DNA from: Prorocentrum cordatum
Taxonomy: Eukaryota; Sar; Dinophyceae; Prorocentrales; Prorocentraceae
Reading direction: 5' to 3'
NCBI GenBank assembly: GCA_963575745.1
Contig: CAUYUJ010003399.1
Span: 27,501-70,598 of the forward strand
Length of the DNA: 43,098 nt
Of the stretch, positions 27,617 through 37,450 are shown one piece after another. Numbering within the stretch: the first letter of the stretch is position 1; every line of letters begins with the position of its first letter. The notes below the pieces were generated by a model. The model searched no databases. It was not told the DNA's origin and saw nothing but the letters and a program-made list of their open reading frames with translations. The position numbers and the translations under genes are program-made.

Positions 27617-27936
27617 CCCCCCCCCTCCCCCTGGCCGCCCCCTGGGCCCCATCCCCAGCCCCCCCCCCTCTAGTCGGACCGCGACCACGTGGGATACCAG
27701 GCGGGCGACCCTCCGGAAGACCACGCGACGCGGGAGAGACCACGGGCCACGGGCCACCGCTTCCAGACTTTGCCTTGGCATTGCCTTCGGACCACCCCGC
27801 CCCCCCATCCCCAGCCCCCCCCCACCCCCCCTTCTAATCGGACCGCGACCATGTGGGAGACCAGACGGGCGAGACCCTCGGGAAGACAACACACGGGCGA
27901 GACCCTCCGGGCCACGGGCCACCGCTTCCAGACCTT

Positions 27937-28078
27937 GAGCCCTGGCACCGCTCGGACGTGTGCCTTCTTTTTTTTCTCGGCGAGAGCCATCGAGGACCAT
28001 CCTGGACCATCGAGCCAAAAAAAAACACGCGCGGAACCGAAAGATGCACGGGAACTGGACGTCCGAGCGACGGCAAGC
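27937..28078. mobile_element. Short TIR element, family 4 (CGCTCGGACGT), copy 1
   Basis: Related along its length to 39304-39445 (shared CGAGGACCATCCTGGACCAT, an A-run, then CACGGGAA-TGGACGTCCGAG). The ends CTGGCACCGCTCGGACGTG and the inverse of ACGTCCGAGCGACGGCAAG form imperfect terminal inverted repeats. Confidence 0.75.
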
Positions 28079-28221
28079 TCGAGGGGCCCAGGCCCGGCCC
28101 GGGAAGCACCGTGCACACGGTCGGGAACTGGACCACGTGCACGACCAGTGGCGGGCTATGTTTTTTTTAATCCCAGGGCCTTTGAGGGTCGGGGGCGACG
28201 TCAGAGCGGGGTGGTGTACAC

Positions 28222-28360
28222 AGTGCCGTTTTTAATACATGATCGGCGTGCGGATCATGTATCACACATGCAATGAATAACGATGAGTTTATGCATATTT
28301 TTTCATACATTGATCATATATAACCCTATATGCTTAAAAATCCCACGTATTCAAAACTGC
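28222..28360. repeat. AT-rich dispersed repeat, copy 2
   Basis: Same order of phrases as 10885-11030 (TTTTAATACATG, GTGCGGATCAT, AACGATGAG, ATGCAT). Strikingly AT-rich within GC-rich flanks. Confidence 0.75.
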
Positions 28361-29270
28361 TCTGTACTGTTTTCGCTGTACTCTTGTCCCCGTTTGCCCG
28401 GGTAAGCAGCGAAACATGTATACACCAGGGTTCCGTATACACCAGGATCCGTTTTCCTGGCTGCAATTGTCAGTACAGGGTCGGAAAAAGGCGTCGGTGT
28501 ATAGAGTTCGATTCCCAACATAGGACCTCTGCAGACAAGTTGCTCAGGGAATAGCGTCACAGAGAAAACCATGGTCCTCGAGGAGGACTGCTGCTTTGGA
28601 CGCCGTTTGCCCGTTTCCGCTGTCGGGCGTCTCGTCGCTGCGTCTGGATTCCGTCCGAGATCCTGGCCAAAACGCATCCCAGGCAAAGTTGTTGGGCAGA
28701 CTCTTCAGGGCCGCCAAGGAAAACGCTCCGCGGTCCCGGACCCGTTTCCGCCCAAGACGTCCGATATCTTCATTTGTTGAACACAGGATCCTTTTCCCCA
28801 CGGCTGGCGTTTCGTCCAGTGTCGTTTCTTCATTGTCTTGAGGCCTGGGGAGGTGCTTCGGGTGCCGAAAACGGTGAACAACTTCCTTCTAGTGTTGTAT
28901 GCTGCGGTGGAGGTCTGAGACTGGGACCCACCTTTCCCTCAACGCCCCCCTGATCAGAACGCCCGCACCATCGCCGACAGCGGAGGAACGAGGGATCGAA
29001 TCTCTTTGACGTGGTTGGTCTTCTGGACCTTGCGGAGGCCCGAGTGCCCCCCTGGTGCGGGAAGCCTCCGGGGACAGCAGAGATCTCCGTGGACTTCCGG
29101 GGAACTCCAGGGACCCAGATCTCCGCCATCTTTGGGAGACCCGACCGCCGATGGACGACCCATCGGGAAACCCGGATGCCTTTCTTCGAGGGGCGTTGTC
29201 GTCGCAGAAGCGTTTCGGCGCCGTGCGTCCACCTGGGAGACCCAAAGCCGTGCTCAAGAGGGTCCCTGCT
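28361..29270. other. No gene recognised
   Basis: Mixed composition. Open frames on both strands of 70-190 codons show no motif, membrane segment or repeat. I cannot exclude a small exon. Confidence 0.35.
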
Positions 29271-29274
29271 GGAT

Positions 29275-29670
29275 CGTTTTGGGGCCTCTTCGAGGCCTTT
29301 GGGGTAATTATCTTGGAGGCCTCTTGGGGCTCTCTCGGAAGGCTCCCAGGGCCGCTTCCAGTTCCCCCTCGTGGGCTCCTGGGGCCCTCAAGGGGGTCTC
29401 GTGGGCAGTCTTGGGGGTCTTTTGGGCCATCCTGGAGCCCTGTTGATCTGGTTGGGTGCACTTTTGGAGGGCCCTCGGGGCTGTCTTGGGGCGATCTTGG
29501 GGGCCTCTTGTGCTGTTTTCGATTTCAGACGCCATGAAGATCGAAAAGGCGAGCACGCCACGCATGCAGGAAAACATAGGATTTGCTCGTCTTGGAACCC
29601 TCGTTGATATCCTCCTAGGGCTCGCTTGGACCGTTTGGGCAGCCTTTGAGGCTGTGTGAGGCCCTCTTGG
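29275..29670 (+). repeat. CTTGGGG-rich degenerate tandem repeat
   Basis: Repeated GGCCTCTTGGGGCTCTCTCG-like phrases. Third region of this style in the window. Confidence 0.7.
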
Positions 29671-31040
29671 ACGTATCGCGGGCCGTAGCTTCCTTGGGCG
29701 ATTTGTGCTCGCCTAGGAGCTTCCGAGAGCCAGATCTTGGGTTTCGACCTCCCCCCCTCCCAACAGGCCAGACGGGGCTTCTGGGGATTAGGGAGGGGCA
29801 GCCCATCTCACATGACGAGGACACTCCAAGGGGCAGGGGAATCTACAGGTTTCGTCATTTTCGGCGTCCTGGGGCGGCTTATGGGCTCTGGCACGCTCAG
29901 AGAACGACCCTGAAGGAACATCGGCCCCGTGAAAGGCTTCGCGAGCTCCGACCCGAAAAAAAAGCTGCGGCGCCTCCCCGAGCTGGAGAATCTGCGTCCT
30001 CCGCGGGGGCACAGAGGCAGCTGACCGCACTTCGCGGCCCGGGCCCCCGGAGACCTGCGCGGGGCGCAGGGCGCGGGGCGCGAAGGGGGCTCGCTCCTCG
30101 CGCCCCGCGCGGGGCGCGAGGCCGTGCGACCCAGGGCGCCGGAGGCGTGCCGAGCGAGACGCCGCACGTCGGCGACACCGCGCCATCGCGAGGGCCCCTC
30201 CGCGGTCCTGGCCGAGGCTGGTGCTTCCGTCGCCTCTCGTCCGCCCTGCGCCAGGAAGGCAGGAGGAGGAGGAGCGCGCAGGGCCCCGCCACGCTCGGGA
30301 GGGGGTGCTTCGTCCAGTGCCCCCCCGCTTCGCTCCCGGCCTGCTGACGCACCTGTTTCGGCATGGGCCCGCTCGACAGCGCTCGAGCGCGCGAAGGAAT
30401 TCGGTGTCCGTGTTTTTTTGGCTCGCGATCGTTCGAGCTGGCGAATTCGGTGGACGGCGCCCGCACCCTGCGAAACACGCTGCGCGGTGTGGGCCGAAGC
30501 GCGGGCGCGCAGAAGGGGGGCAAGGCGCCGGGGGCGGCTTCTTGGAAGGGTCCGCCCCCTCGAAGGCCACTGTGCCCCACGCTTCCTGGGGAGCGCGGGG
30601 CCGTCTTAGAAGGGGATCGTTTTTTTATTGTAATTCCTTTGCCGATCGGCGCGTGCCCTCTCCTCCCCCCTCCCCTCCCCCTCTCCGGAGTAGATCTTGA
30701 CTGTTTTTGGCGCCTGTTTCGAGCAGTTGGGGCCTCCACCATAGGACGCACGGTTCCAAACAGCCGCACCAAGCAGAGGTCCGGAGTCCTCGGAGCCAGA
30801 CCCCCCCCGCTCCCCCCCCCTTCCGCCCCATATCGAAACAACGCAGCATACAAAACGCTCACCTTCGAAGGTCGCCGCCCTTGGCCATGCCCCCCCCCCC
30901 CTGCCTGCGCGCCGCCACGCGCTCCTTGCAGCAGGCCGAGAAGAGCTAGGCCTGGGCAGGCCCCCGTCGCCCCTGGGGCCTGGCGGCGTTTCGCCGCACT
31001 CGCGGGGCCGTCGCCCCTCTGTGGGCGCCAAAACTAATCA
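29671..31040. other. No gene recognised, very GC-rich
   Basis: Long frames are open on both strands through 30020-30600 because of GC content. None has a recognisable domain. Homopolymer C and A/T runs are common. Confidence 0.35.
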
Positions 31041-31042
31041 CC

Positions 31043-31220
31043 CCCTCCTCCTCCTCCTCCTTTTTCTCCTCCTCCTCCTCCTCCTCCTCATCCTCCTCCT
31101 CCTCCTCCTCCTCTTCCTCCTCCTCCTCGTTCTCTCCTCCTTCTCCTCCTCCTCCTCCTCCTCCTCCTCCTCCTCCTCCTCCTCCTCCTCCTCCTCCTCC
31201 TCCTCCTCCTCCTCCTCCTC
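31043..31220 (+). repeat. (TCC)n array
   Basis: About 180 bp of TCC with CTT and CGT interruptions. Confidence 0.95.
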
Positions 31221-31288
31221 CCCCGCCAGCATTCATCACCTGTTTCTCCTCCTCCCCATCCTTCTCCTAGCTCATTGGCTCAGGCTGG

Positions 31289-31795
31289 TTGAGCGCACGG
31301 TTTGGGGCCCTCCGTGGAGCGCTTTCACTGCTCGCCGTGGTGGTCGCGGAGCGTTCGGCGCTTCTTCGGGATCGCATCTTGGCTGGCCATGTGGTGCTCT
31401 TCAGCGTTGTCGGGCAGGAGATTGAGGAGCTTCCCATATTGGTCACGGTGCAGGCGATTCTAGATGCGGTGCTTGCGTTTCTTCAGCATTGGTTGCTAGG
31501 CGCATTCGAGGCTGCTGCCGATGCCGCCCGCGTGTGGGTCACCGTGGATAGGGACCACCAGTTTAGCAGTGGAATCGTGAATGCTACAATCTGGAGCTTC
31601 CCTAGATCAGGTACCTCTTCGGATGGAAGTCATGATGCGGGTCCAGGAGACGATGACGGAGATGGTCCTGGCAGTCGGCGTCGCCCTCGTGATGCGCCTG
31701 CTGACGCAGGCCCATTGTGGAATGGGGAAATCTGTTTGATCATTTTTGGAATATTAGTTGTCTATTTTTATCTGTCCGTCCAAAACCCCCTGTAG
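31289..31795 (+). CDS. Unidentified open frame with a hydrophobic N-terminal half
   Basis: A 168-codon frame with aliphatic helices (ALSLLAVVVAERSALL, LAGHVVLFSVVGQEIEELPI, VQAILDAVLAFLQHWLLGAF), then an Asp/Gly-rich stretch. Composition is protein-like, but I recognise no family. Its last ~25 codons run into a partial TIR element (31714-31810), so the C-terminus is not native. It could be an exon or a chance frame. Confidence 0.22.
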   Translation: MSARFGALRGALSLLAVVVAERSALLRDRILAGHVVLFSVVGQEIEELPILVTVQAILDAVLAFLQHWLLGAFEAAADAARVWVTVDRDHQFSSGIVNATIWSFPRSGTSSDGSHDAGPGDDDGDGPGSRRRPRDAPADAGPLWNGEICLIIFGILVVYFYLSVQNPL

Positions 31796-31810
31796 GGGGA
31801 CAGGCCCGAC
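31714..31810. mobile_element. TIR element, family 3 (GTCGGGC), right part only
   Basis: CCCCCTGTAGGGGGACAGGCCCGAC at its end (last 18: TAGGGGGACAGGCCCGAC) matches the right terminus of copies 2 and 3. The left terminus and the internal hairpin are missing. Confidence 0.7.
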
Positions 31811-31914
31811 TTAACACTATGCTGACATGCTTGGCGAGATGATCTGCCAGCGGTGCCGCAGTCCCCCTGCAGCTCGGATGCGAAGATCTTCGTGCCGACG
31901 GGCGCGCAGCACCA

Positions 31915-32105
31915 TCCGTAGACGCGCTAACATAACGGACGTGGTTCGTGGCCAAACCAATTGTAGGAACGCGTGGTTCGTGCTTCCCTACAATTCGCTG
32001 CGTCGTTTTCGCTCGATACATTCGCACATTTGGAATGTAGGAAAGTGTGGTTCGTGACTTCCTACCAGCTGCGTCACACAAGTCGGATTCCCAACATCGC
32101 CGTTA
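31915..32105. repeat. Dispersed repeat, GTAGACGCGCTAA family, copy 2
   Basis: Aligns with 10724-10881. Contains GTAGGAACGCGTGGTTCGTG and related subunits, and an inverted pair of CTTCCTACC-like segments. Confidence 0.8.
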
Positions 32106-32847
32106 ACCTACATCGCCGTTAGTCCGGCCTTGGACCATCCCTGGGCACCCAGAACAAAGCCTCCATGATGTGCTCACTCCCCGCGGTGCTCTTTTGCTAT
32201 CTCGGGGAGTGGCGTGTCCTGATAGAGGCCGCCATGTCGCGAGTACTCTGCATGATGTAAACCGTCAGTTATAAAGTTTCCCCCTCGTTGCAGTCAGGAT
32301 GCCATCGTGGGTACACAACTTTGCGAGTTGGGTGTTGCTCAGGCTCGCGATGACCGTCTTCCTGTGGCTGGCGGCTGTGGAGATGTTTCTTCCTGGAGGG
32401 GACGGTGCACATGAGACCGGCGACGGCCCTCCCGAACGATTGCGTGACATTCACGGCCATGATCGGAGGGAAGATGGGGCAGTTGTCCTTACTGACCAGG
32501 TGCCTTGCGACGGTCCTCCCGGAGACGATCAAGACGTTCGTGCCGATGCCAGCGGAGAGGGTCGTGACTCTCTCGTGATCGTTCTTGGGACCAGGAACAA
32601 AGGCATTCGATGTCGCCCGCGTGCGGACAGCACTCACTATGCTGATAGTGGCGAGCTGGTGAGAATCAGTGGGCCCACCAGTATGCCAACATCGTGGGAT
32701 GATCTCTGCGAGGTCACTCCTTCACAAAGGACGCAGCTCCGGCAAACGCAAGCTCCATGCCACGTGCCTGCAAGTGCCTTCACCAGACAGCGACATTCAA
32801 CGGATCGATGCGTGGCGGGCGGGTAACCTGGCCACCTCCAGCTCTTC
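32106..32847. other. No gene supported
   Basis: A plus frame (32299-32826) has a hydrophobic stretch WVLLRLAMTVFLWLAAVEMF near its start, but the minus strand is equally open. I see no family motif and leave it uncalled. Confidence 0.35.
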
Positions 32848-33029
32848 CTACAGTCGGGGCGCTGAAGAAGGAACCCTTTTCGTTGGGGAGGGGCTCGGTG
32901 TTCCTTGATTGTTGTACAGTTTGCCCCGTGTTTTCCTTTCGTTTTCCATGGGAAATCAAGACTTAACTTTTTGGAACAAGGGGCCCCGTTCCTTATTTAG
33001 GGTTCCTTAGGTCAACGCCCCGACTGTAG
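32848..33029. mobile_element. TIR element, family 1 (CTACAGTCGG), copy 3
   Basis: The best-preserved ends: CTACAGTCGGGGCGCTGAAG and, inverted, CTACAGTCGGGGCGTTGACC. 182 bp. Confidence 0.92.
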
Positions 33030-33449
33030 GAGCCCAGGTGCTGCTGAGTGGCATGGTGGTGGCAACGGAACAGGATGTGGTCAGCGGATGGCTCCCGATG
33101 CGGTGCGTCCGTGCCCTTCCCCGCCGCGCCGCTCTGGCCTGCCAGGCTGTCCCTCCCGTCGTTGTCCTGCTGGTTGTGTTCGCCTTCACCTGCGCTGCGA
33201 GGTCCGCGCCACACTTTCGCCCCCCCCCCCCCCCCCTTCCTTCTCTTCGTCCGTCGCTTCAGGACGCGCGGCCAAGCCTTCCTGCGAGCGGGGAGGAAAC
33301 TTCTCCGCGCGCGCGCGCGCCCCCTCGGACAGTCCTGATCCCTACGCTCTAGGGGGACTACTGGGGCTCGCGCGCTCCCTCTGGGCCATTCTTTTAGGCC
33401 TGGGGGGAGCTGCTCCCTGGTGAGCTTCAGAATGGCCTCTGGAAGGAAC
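33030..33449. other. No gene recognised
   Basis: GC-rich, with a C-run at 33224-33236 and a (CG)n run at 33311-33321. No motif. Confidence 0.4.
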
Positions 33450-33570
33450 TCCTCCTCCTCCGCCTCCTCCGCCTCCGCCTCCGCCTCCTCCTCCTCCTCC
33501 TCCTCCTCCTCCTCCTCCTCCTCCTCCTCCTCCTCCTCCTCCTCCCCCTCCGCCTCCGCCTCCGCCTCCC
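33450..33570 (+). repeat. (TCC)n array with CGCCTC ends
   Basis: A TCC tract bordered on both sides by (CCGCCT)n hexamers. Confidence 0.95.
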
Positions 33571-33605
33571 GGCCCCCCGGAGAGTGGCCGGCTGGAGCGG
33601 CGGCG

Positions 33606-33672
33606 CCCAGGCTCCCCCCTCAAGTGTCCGGCGCCTGCGTCAGACCTGCCGCCGGTTCCCGGTCCCGCAGAG
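33606..33672 (+). repeat. Direct repeat flanking introner-like copy 8 (left)
   Basis: CAGACCTGCCGCCGGTTCCC and GGTCCCGCAGAGT align with CAGACCTGTCGCCGCTTCCT and GGTCCCGCGGAGT at 33983-34055. The left copy also starts with a remnant of the element's 3' end (CCCAGGCTCCCCCCTCA). Confidence 0.75.
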
Positions 33673-33688
33673 TTCAGGAGGATACCTC

Positions 33689-33813
33689 GGCGATGCGTCG
33701 GCGACGTCGGCGGTGCATCGGCGACGTCGGCGGTGCATCGGCGACGCAGACGTGGAGAACATCGGGCTCCGCATCGAGCCGCATCGCCGATGCATCGGCG
33801 ATGCGTCGCGACC
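33689..33813 (+). repeat. GCATCGGCGACGTCGGCGGT tandem and GATGC palindrome
   Basis: A 20-bp unit repeats two to three times from 33694. CGCATCGCCGATG and its exact inverse at 33780-33805 then form a perfect 26-bp palindrome. Confidence 0.85.
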
Positions 33814-33836
33814 CTCCGACCCAATCTACTCCGACC

Positions 33837-33997
33837 CTGGGGAAGAAGCACGCACAGACACAATGAATCGTCGATTCCCCAGAAAATATGGGAAACTATG
33901 GGCAGTGGGGGGGAAGGCAGACACCCAGAAAGGATGGGAAAATATGGGGAATCCTGTTATTTGTGTGTATTTAGTTGTGTGTCCCAGGGCCCCCTCA
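33837..33997 (+). mobile_element. Introner-like element, copy 8
   Basis: GGGGAAGAAGCACGCACAGA, ACACAATGAATCGTCGATTC, two ATATGGGAAA-type phrases, TTGTGTGTATTTAGTTGTGT and GTCCCAGGGCCCCCTCA. Full length. Closest to copy 1 in the first half. Confidence 0.88.
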
Positions 33998-34085
33998 CCA
34001 GTGTCTAGCACCTGCTTCAGACCTGTCGCCGCTTCCTGGTCCCGCGGAGTGTCCAGCTGGGCACCGCCACAGACGGACCAGGATC

Positions 34086-34265
34086 GACTACACGCAAGAG
34101 TGACCCTTCGCCGGAGTGACCCTTTGGTGCGGGCTCACCAGGGGCCCCCCCCGCTGAGCGCGATGCGACAGTGGCTGCTTGCGCGCTTGGATCTGGCCCC
34201 CTTGCGCCCCCTTCATCCGCGCACCAGAGGTCACTCTTACCTAGGGTCACTCTTGCGTGTAGCCG
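34086..34265. mobile_element. TIR element, family 2 (GACTACACGC), intact copy
   Basis: The left end GACTACACGCAAGAGTGACC and the right end, read inverted, GGCTACACGCAAGAGTGACC. The inverted similarity continues inward for about 48 bp. 180 bp, non-coding. This is the reference for the nested-insertion argument at 23634-24120. Confidence 0.92.
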
Positions 34266-34395
34266 GCATGATGAGACCCCCGTTCCTCTTGGTTGCCGCC
34301 GCTATCTCCTGAGCTACTGGGGGTCAAGCGGAGAGGCGCCGCAAGCGGATCCCAGTGAGACATCGCTCCCCCTTTTTTGGGTGCTGCCGAACGGA

Positions 34396-34570
34396 GCGTT
34401 CACTCTCCTTCTCCTCCTCCACCTCCTCCTCCTCCTCCTCCTCCTCCTCCTGCTCCTTCCCCCTCCCCTTCCTCCTTCTCCTCCTCCTCCTCCTCCTCCT
34501 CCTCCTCTTTCTCCTCCTCCTCCTCCTCCTCCTCCTCCTCCTCCTCCTCCTCCTCCTCCTCCTCCTCCTT
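34396..34570 (+). repeat. (TCC)n array at the 5' edge of the plus-strand LINE
   Basis: A TCC tract ending directly at the first recognisable reverse transcriptase codons. Confidence 0.95.
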
Positions 34571-34573
34571 ATC

Positions 34574-34909
34574 AAGCTCGCCAACCTCATTATGGTCGGC
34601 CTCAACTGCGGCTTTCCCCCCATCATTCTACTACTGGAAGTACAGCTATACCTGGCGCCCACATTCTTGCGCAGTCGACAATGGGTGAGTATGCCTATCT
34701 TCGCCTCCAAAGGCATCATTGCAGGCTCCCCTCACGGCACCACCTTGGCACGACTCATTTTGTTTCCTATTCTACGGCAAGCCCAAGCTCAGGCAGAGCT
34801 GGCCCAGATGTGGACCTTCGTAGATGACACTGTTCTTCGAGTCGAAGGGGTCCTACGCACTCTACAGAAGCACCTCCCCCGTGCAGCCAAGACGCTCTGC
34901 GACGTTTAA
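34574..34909 (+). pseudogene. Reverse transcriptase palm fragment
   Basis: After the TCC array the frame reads LILFPILRQAQAQAELAQMW downstream of GIIAGSPHGTTLAR (motif B, usual form G-x-PQGS), followed by WTFVDDTVLR (motif C, FVDD in place of FADD). Motif A and everything before it have been lost to the array. The frame ends at a TAA at 34909-34911, while the homologous sequence continues in the next frame (DALRRLKEFELPISDKTVLI). One base is therefore missing, or added elsewhere, between about 34828 and 34911. Confidence 0.75.
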
Positions 34910-34989
34910 AGGAGTTCGAGCTGCCTATCTCAGACAAGACTGTCCTCATCGGCTCCACCCCCAAGGTCCGCAAAGCGCTAGCCAAGAAG

Positions 34990-37320
34990 TTGCGGCAGTA
35001 CGACATCCCAGTTACTGCCACCGCCACGGCCGTCGACCTCGGAGTTGACGCGGCTGCGGCTACTAGACGAGTACAAGCCAAAACCAGGAAGCGACAGAGC
35101 TCAGCCGCAGCTAGGTTTCGCAAGATACACCGACTACGGAGCACTGCGCAGCAGGCTCGAATCTCAGCAGGACTGTGGCGTACTGGCGCTCTCCCCGAAG
35201 GAGTATTCGGTCATCAGGTGCACGGCCTCGCTCGGCACGCTCTGCTACGATGGCGGCGTCAGGCCGCCATTGCGGCCACGGGAGCAGCAGCGGGCCGATG
35301 CCTCACCTCCCTCCTCGGCGCCACCTTTGACGGCATGGACCCAGGAGTTTCCCTAAGGATCGAATTCATCGAGGCTTGGCTTCAGCACTGGATACGCCAC
35401 CCGAGCACGCACGCCAGGATCATCAGAGCATGGCCAAAGATCAAGACCACCTTGCTCGCCGCAGGCCCCAAGCTGTGGTGCAGGGTCAAGGGACCCACAG
35501 GCGCGGCCATCGCGACCCTGCTGGAGGCCAGTTGGGAGCCGACCTCAGCTACCACGTGGAGGCGTACGAAGGACGGCTACATCGAGGAGTGGAACCTCCC
35601 CCCTGCCGACGACCCTGACCTCCTCGACGCCGACATCCATACAGTATTGCAGGACCTCAGCGAGGATTTACACAGGCTCCTCTGGACTCAGGCCGCTACG
35701 CATGACCATGGTGACACGCTGGCTGGAGGCGCGGACATGGTCACTATCCGCATTGAACAAAGGAGGCTCCTCGCAAACGGTGGCATCAGCGACTGGGCCC
35801 TCAACAACACCATCATCAGCGGAGGACAATGGACCAGAGACCGCCTCCACAACGCGGGCTACCAGATCGACAAGAACTGCGACCGATGCAGCGCGGGAGT
35901 TCCTGAAACCTTGTTTCACCGAATGTGGCAGTGCGAGGCGAATGTGGGACCTGAGTTTGAGGCCAGTGACAAGTTACTACCGCGAGCCGTGGCGGGGGTC
36001 GATGCCGACCCCGCCCTGTGGCTCCGTGGCATTCCCTCTGTCGCTCTCACTACGCCCGCGTTCGAGCCATTGACTGGGAGGGACGGGTGGGAGTTTGTTG
36101 GTGCGGTGCGGGAGGGTCTGCCGTCGTGGGAAGGAGCTCGTAACGCTGAGGGCGAGTTGTTTCTTTTTGGTGACGGGTCTGGCGGCGCCTTTTCCGACGA
36201 CGTCAGGCGACGGCGCGTTGGTTCTGGCCTCGCGGCCCTCCGATGGGACCCTCCCTCGGCCTCCTGGACCCTCCACGCGGGCCTCCTCGCCCCCCTCCCA
36301 GGCCCCCGCCAGACCGTCCCAAGAGGCGAATTGCATGCGTTTTGCCTGGCGCTGGAGACGTGCCAGCAGGATTTCACGTTTGTTACAGATCACCTAGCCC
36401 TGCAGCGCGGCTGGCAGAATGGCAGATGTCTCAGACCTGGCAGCCTTAGAGGCAAGAGTAAGAACGGGGATCTCTGGCTGAGAATTCGGCACCTCGTGCA
36501 GGATCGATCTGGCGGCGGCTCTTCGGTCACTGTGCTCTGGACCCCATCTCACGCCGATCCCCTGACTTTGCTTGGTTTCCAAAAATTTCTTGCTCTCGGC
36601 AACCAGCATGCCGACGAGCTCGCGGGAAGCGCGGCCCACAAGTCGGCCACCCTTGCCCTCCCGCCTGCCCCCAGGACCGACGAATACGACGCTATCGCTG
36701 CCATCGTCCGTCAGAGGGCACGACTGATTTTACGCTCCTTAGGCAAGAATTCAGAGCCTCGAGGACTGTGGCCACAGAGGCAACCCACCCAGGAGGCAGC
36801 CCCTCGCTCTCAGTTGCAGACCGCGATCGCGGCTTCTCAGCACAAATTCGAGCGGTGTGCAGACAAATGGAGATGCCCTGCCTGCCTCATCATCGTTGAC
36901 GCTTGCCACGTCATCCCAGCTGCCGCCACAGAGTGTGTGCCGCCTTGCCCCCTTCCCGAGTTTGCTGCGTGTGGCGAGGTGCTGTGGTCGAGGGGTCCCC
37001 GCGTGATCAGTGGCAAAGCGATTCACCCCTCCCACACGTTGGCCACCATCCCCAAGTGGCAAATGTTCTTCTGTGTGAAGTGCGGCCATACGGCCACGCA
37101 CCAGGTTAAAAGCCTACTTTTGCCGTGCCCTCTCTCCCACCAAGTGGGAGAGCGCAGGGCCCTGGGACCCACTGGCAAAGGCCTCGAGAACCTCAGCAGG
37201 ATCAGGCGAGGCCTCCACCCGTCCAGATCGGGTCCCAGCAAGTCAGTGCTAGAAGCTTTGCACGTTTCGGCAGCCGAAGCCGCGATCGGTTCCTACGCGG
37301 CGGGTGCTGCCTCGGAGTAA
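34990..37320 (+). CDS. Retroelement protein: RT thumb, zinc knuckle, RNase H and two C-terminal Cys modules
   Basis: A continuous frame of 776 codons, open upstream to about 34828; the nominal TTG start is not a real one. Residues 1-290 are RT thumb/connector. C297-x2-C300 with H310 and C315 is a zinc knuckle. RNase H covers about 390-550 with D395 (FGDGSGG), E447 (PRGELHAF), D467 (VTDHLAL), H521 (TPSHAD) and D542 (QHADELAG), so the catalytic set is complete. Then come C629-P-A-C632 with C639-H640, and C695-x2-C698-G with C713 and LSRIRRGLHP. The last module is shared with 21017-21442 and, more loosely, with 14875-17124. The RNase H could be active, but the missing RT core makes the element non-autonomous. 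Confidence 0.87.
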   Translation: MRQYDIPVTATATAVDLGVDAAAATRRVQAKTRKRQSSAAARFRKIHRLRSTAQQARISAGLWRTGALPEGVFGHQVHGLARHALLRWRRQAAIAATGAAAGRCLTSLLGATFDGMDPGVSLRIEFIEAWLQHWIRHPSTHARIIRAWPKIKTTLLAAGPKLWCRVKGPTGAAIATLLEASWEPTSATTWRRTKDGYIEEWNLPPADDPDLLDADIHTVLQDLSEDLHRLLWTQAATHDHGDTLAGGADMVTIRIEQRRLLANGGISDWALNNTIISGGQWTRDRLHNAGYQIDKNCDRCSAGVPETLFHRMWQCEANVGPEFEASDKLLPRAVAGVDADPALWLRGIPSVALTTPAFEPLTGRDGWEFVGAVREGLPSWEGARNAEGELFLFGDGSGGAFSDDVRRRRVGSGLAALRWDPPSASWTLHAGLLAPLPGPRQTVPRGELHAFCLALETCQQDFTFVTDHLALQRGWQNGRCLRPGSLRGKSKNGDLWLRIRHLVQDRSGGGSSVTVLWTPSHADPLTLLGFQKFLALGNQHADELAGSAAHKSATLALPPAPRTDEYDAIAAIVRQRARLILRSLGKNSEPRGLWPQRQPTQEAAPRSQLQTAIAASQHKFERCADKWRCPACLIIVDACHVIPAAATECVPPCPLPEFAACGEVLWSRGPRVISGKAIHPSHTLATIPKWQMFFCVKCGHTATHQVKSLLLPCPLSHQVGERRALGPTGKGLENLSRIRRGLHPSRSGPSKSVLEALHVSAAEAAIGSYAAGAASE

Positions 37321-37328
37321 ATTGTGAG

Positions 37329-37407
37329 GCCAGGGGGGCCTGTCGCGGTGGGCCGTGGGATGTCGCCCCCCACGGCCCTCCGAGAAATACTGGATGGCCC
37401 CCCTGGC
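37329..37407 (+). other. Nested hairpin in the LINE 3' tail
   Basis: The outer stem GCCAGGGGGGCC (37329-37340) / GGCCCCCCTGGC (37396-37407) is a perfect 12 bp. The inner stem GGGCCGTGGG (37350-37359) / CCCACGGCCC (37369-37378) is a perfect 10 bp. It begins 9 nt after the stop codon. Confidence 0.8.
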
Positions 37408-37450
37408 ATCTCTTGGTTCCGAACGGACTACGTCCGATCGCTCCACTCCA

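Larger units (their letters stand above)
34574..37450 (+). mobile_element. LINE-type retroelement, 5'-truncated, RT remnant plus RNase H
   Basis: It starts at the end of one TCC array and ends at the start of another (37451-37494). Content: an RT palm fragment in one frame, a frame break, the long frame 34990-37320, and a 130-bp tail with a nested hairpin. The N-terminal endonuclease and RT fingers are absent. Confidence 0.82.
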
